Assembly: GCF_009917485.1 (NCBI RefSeq)
Contig: NZ_QZDT01000005.1
Location: forward strand, 1 to 64,000
Reading direction: 5' to 3'
From: Parablautia muri
GTDB taxonomy: Bacteria; Bacillota; Clostridia; Lachnospirales; Lachnospiraceae
DNA length: 64,000 nucleotides
Under the pieces are notes generated by a model. It was not told the DNA's origin, ran no database searches, and worked only from the letters and a program-made list of their open reading frames with translations. Positions 61,297 through 64,000 of this stretch are shown here, one piece after another. The translations under genes and the position numbers were made by a program. Numbering within the stretch: the stretch's first letter is position 1; every line of letters begins with the position of its first letter.

Positions 61297-63789
61297 TCAG
61301 CTCTGCTGGGGGCTTAATGGACTATAAATAGGTTCTCTTTGGGAGGCGCTTGTAGCTACACATAATTCCGCTAATCCCTCATAGGATGCCTGTCTGGCCT
61401 CCCATATATTTTCAATGCCTTCAAGCTCCCTCCCGCAGGATTTCAGGCAGGCTGTTGTTTTAGGACCAATGCTGTATATATTGCACCCCCTTTTGTTTTC
61501 GCCTGTCTTTTCTTCCTTTTCAGATTTTTCTGATTTTTCGGTTTTTTCATTTCCATGTTCCGGCAAAGCGTTTCTCCTGGTATGCAGTGCCTCCATCAGA
61601 CGCTTTACACTGGATGCACAGGTAAATAAAATTCCATTATACTCTGCAAGCGGCTCTAAGTCTCCTAAATCTACCTCCACTCCACAATTTTCATACACTA
61701 CGATTTCCTCAAACCGGCAAAAGGCCTCTAGCGCCTCTTTCAAATGTCCATCCGCATTTTCCGCCTTAAAGTACCAGACCTTCTCCTTTCCTGTAAGATA
61801 GGGTTTCAGCGCCTCCACAAGTCCGTCACTGTTAAAATCAGCCGGGAGCAAGTCTGCATATATCCCGTAAGCCTGCAAAGCCTCCGCGCTTTTTGCGCCA
61901 ATCACTCCAATACGGCACCCTCCAAGGCTTCGCAAATCCAGCCCGCTTTCCACAAAGTTTAAAAAGGCGGCCTCCACCCCGTTTTTGCTGGTAAAAAGAA
62001 GCCAATCCACACTTTTTAGCTGTTCGGCCGAAAAGATTTTTTTCTTTTTCACAATCTCCCCCACCTGGATTTCCGTTACATCCGCTCCCTTTTCCTGCAG
62101 CAGTTCTTTTAATCCGGTGGTTTTAGCCCCTATTTTAGGAATCAGATATTTTTTTCCAAACAAAGGCTTTTTTTCAAAATAATCCAGCTTATCCCGCAGA
62201 CAAACCACATCTCCCACCACAATCACAGCCGGCGATGTCAATCCTGCCTCTTTTACTTTCCCGCCTATATGGGACAGGTCGGAAACACAAGTCCTCTGTT
62301 TAGGGGTTGTTGCCTTTGAAATTACGGCAGCCATGGCAGAGGAAGGTTTTCCGGCTTCTATCAATCTGCGGGCAATTTCATCCACCTTACTAAGTCCCAT
62401 TAAAAATACGCAGGTTTCCTTCTCCTTGGCCAATGCCTCAAAATCAATCTCCGAAAGTGTGTCCTTGCTGTTATGGGCGGTTACCACATGGAATCCTTGG
62501 ACTATCCCCCGGTGGGTAACCGGTATTCCCGCGTATTCTGGCCCTGCAATGGCTGAACTGATACCGGGAATCACCTCAAAAGGCACACCCGCCTCCTGCA
62601 GGTAAATTCCTTCCTCTCCGCCCCGCCCAAATACATAGGCATCGCCCCCCTTTAATCGGACTATCCTCTCATATTCCATGCTCTTTTTCACCAGCAGACG
62701 GTTGATCTCCTCCTGTTTCATGGTGTGGGCATCTCTGGCTTTTCCTGCGTAAATTATTTCACAGTCCGCTTTTGCCTCCTTTAGCAATTCCGGTGCGGCT
62801 AATCTGTCATAAATAATGCATGCCGCCTCCCGGATGGCTTTTAATCCCTTTACCGTAATAAGGCCCGCATCCCCCGGGCCGGCGCCAACCAAATAAACCT
62901 TTCCGGCTATCTGTCTACGGATAGACACCGCCGCTTTTTTGGAAAGCATATCCGGTTCATCACCCCATACTTTTGCATAAGCCTGTCTAGAACCGGTTTC
63001 ATTTCCGTACATAACATCCAGACACAGGCCGTGGTTATTCATATTTCTGCACACTGCCCCTGCCGGTATATGGCAGCTGCCGCCCATTTCCTGTAAAAAG
63101 CCCCGTTCCGCTTTGACCGCCTCAACCGTCTCCTTATCGCTTAACCTGTTTAACATTTCCAAAAGCCCCGTATTGCTTTCCAGGATTTCAAGCCCAAGGA
63201 TTCCCTGGGCCGGAGCCGGAATCATTTCCTCCACTTCCAGGTACCGGGTGATTCTATCTTCCATTCCCAGCCGTTTTAAACCGGCAGCCGCCAGCACAAG
63301 GCCGTCTAATTTTTCTTCTTCCATCTTTTTCAGTCGGGTGTCCACATTGCCTCTGATCCCCACTACTTTGATATCCGGCCTAAGGCGCTTTAACTGGAAC
63401 TCCCTGCGCCGGCTTCCGGTGCCGATAACAGCGCCTTTGGGCAGGTCCTCTAAAGATGCCCCCTCCCGTAAAATAAGCACATCCCTGTAGTCCTCTCTTT
63501 TCCATGCCCTGGCAAAGGTAAGTCCTTCTGCCGCCGCAGATGGCATATCTTTCATGCTGTGTACGCCAATATGGATTTCTCCCAAAAGAAGCTTTTCCTC
63601 AATCTCCTTTACGAATACGCCTTTATCCCCTATCTGGTGCAAAGGCTTATCCAAAATCATATCCCCTCTGGTCTTGATCACCTGAACGGTAAATGCATCT
63701 TCCGGATATGCCCCTTGTAATCTCTCCCGTACATACTCAGCCTGTGAAAGCGCCAGCCGGGAACCTCTTGTGCCGATTCTATATTCCAT
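61297..63789 (-). CDS. HemC-CobA-HemD triple fusion
   Basis: An 830-residue protein joining three successive enzymes of tetrapyrrole synthesis. Residues ~1-295 are porphobilinogen deaminase (HemC): GTRGSRLALSQAEYV, HSMKDMP, and the cofactor Cys in GGSCHIPAG near 239. Residues ~296-540 are uroporphyrinogen-III C-methyltransferase (CobA): VYLVGAGPGDAGLITVKGL, RLKGGDAYVFGRGGEE, PVTHRG. Residues ~545-813 are uroporphyrinogen-III synthase (HemD) with SKNGVEAAF and a Lys/Glu-rich insertion near 743-768. Together they convert porphobilinogen to precorrin-2. Start chosen at ATG 63789, 7 nt after GAGAGG. Confidence 0.92.
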   Translation of the reverse strand: MEYRIGTRGSRLALSQAEYVRERLQGAYPEDAFTVQVIKTRGDMILDKPLHQIGDKGVFVKEIEEKLLLGEIHIGVHSMKDMPSAAAEGLTFARAWKREDYRDVLILREGASLEDLPKGAVIGTGSRRREFQLKRLRPDIKVVGIRGNVDTRLKKMEEEKLDGLVLAAAGLKRLGMEDRITRYLEVEEMIPAPAQGILGLEILESNTGLLEMLNRLSDKETVEAVKAERGFLQEMGGSCHIPAGAVCRNMNNHGLCLDVMYGNETGSRQAYAKVWGDEPDMLSKKAAVSIRRQIAGKVYLVGAGPGDAGLITVKGLKAIREAACIIYDRLAAPELLKEAKADCEIIYAGKARDAHTMKQEEINRLLVKKSMEYERIVRLKGGDAYVFGRGGEEGIYLQEAGVPFEVIPGISSAIAGPEYAGIPVTHRGIVQGFHVVTAHNSKDTLSEIDFEALAKEKETCVFLMGLSKVDEIARRLIEAGKPSSAMAAVISKATTPKQRTCVSDLSHIGGKVKEAGLTSPAVIVVGDVVCLRDKLDYFEKKPLFGKKYLIPKIGAKTTGLKELLQEKGADVTEIQVGEIVKKKKIFSAEQLKSVDWLLFTSKNGVEAAFLNFVESGLDLRSLGGCRIGVIGAKSAEALQAYGIYADLLPADFNSDGLVEALKPYLTGKEKVWYFKAENADGHLKEALEAFCRFEEIVVYENCGVEVDLGDLEPLAEYNGILFTCASSVKRLMEALHTRRNALPEHGNEKTEKSEKSEKEEKTGENKRGCNIYSIGPKTTACLKSCGRELEGIENIWEARQASYEGLAELCVATSASQREPIYSPLSPQQS

Positions 63790-64000
63790 ACTCATACCTC
63801 TCAATAGCAGTATATTTTCATATGGCAGGACTGCCTTTTTCGTGCCATTGCAAACAGAAGGTTTACACCTCCGCCTCCGAACCTTTCATCTCCATTGTCA
63901 TTACAATAAGCTGTCCTGCAAACCGTGGCATTGTTGGACACTATAAGCCGGCTCGCGAAGTGCAGCAGCGTTTATTGCTATAAACCGGCTCGCCGTGCGT
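63790..64000. other. Window edge, upstream of hem fusion gene
   Basis: No clear gene. CTATAAGCCGGCTCGC (about 63939) recurs as CTATAAACCGGCTCGC near 63979, a short direct repeat. A short minus frame ending SEAEV near 63870 could be the end of an upstream gene. Confidence 0.3.

Noticed and set aside
63693-63983. 96-codon plus frame
   Set aside because: It is antisense to the start of the HemC domain and extends over the window edge region without a ribosome binding site.
1-64000. tRNA, rRNA, tmRNA, SRP RNA or RNase P genes
   Set aside because: I found no conserved cloverleaf ends, SRP GGAAGGAAGCAG motif, or RNase P/tmRNA signature by eye.

Overview
The window looks like a chromosome segment of an anaerobic, low-to-medium GC Clostridia member, most likely a Lachnospiraceae-type gut Firmicute. 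The evidence is a six-gene Rnf complex, ATP-type PEP carboxykinase, clostridial M18 aminopeptidase, a T-box before pheST, SpoIID- and SleB-type cell-wall proteins, ispH overlapping rpsA, and Tn916/Tn1549-like mobile DNA. No rRNA, tRNA or CRISPR array was seen.

Bases 1 to about 14000 are accessory DNA. A decayed integrative conjugative element (ICE) carries a DUF6061 gene, an ABC exporter behind a leader peptide and large hairpin, a relaxase broken by a stop and a frameshift, an integrase lacking its N-terminus and one catalytic Arg, and the ICE sigma/HTH pair. A BlaR1/BlaI-type pair follows, then a truncated ybaK and a LysR gene. Next come fragments of a second ICE (SpoVG-like, an unknown gene, a VirB4-like C-terminus) with the 3' end of a group II intron, two small lipoproteins, and a toxin-antitoxin locus whose toxin is frameshifted.

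Bases 14000 to 55500 are mostly core genome, largely on the minus strand: queA and an aminopeptidase, pheST under a T-box, a YihY membrane protein, a large SpoIID-like protein, a probable 6S-like small RNA with its own promoter and terminator, pckA divergent from citrate synthase, a REC-GGDEF protein, thrC, cell-wall hydrolases and an AP2/HNH-like protein. Then come apbE and rnfCDGEAB with an iron-sulfur aldo/keto reductase (ApbE is the enzyme expected to flavinylate RnfG/RnfD), a RNase H-like nuclease, ispH-rpsA-cheR, a HI0933-type flavoprotein, RpiR and TetR regulators, an amidase, pyrF, a HepT/MntA-type module, a TPR lipoprotein and an RsmF-like methyltransferase.

Bases 55500 to 61300 are a second accessory pocket with Nudix, GNAT and isochorismatase genes and much decay: a DUF6061 fragment, a metallo-beta-lactamase-fold gene frameshifted by a 10-bp tandem duplication, transposon debris with a tandem 160-bp repeat, and an AAA ATPase pseudogene with a G9 tract. 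The window ends in a single HemC-CobA-HemD fusion gene.

Two dispersed repeat families cross the intergenic regions: a ~205-bp MITE-like element with long terminal inverted repeats (two copies in opposite orientation) and a shorter palindromic family.
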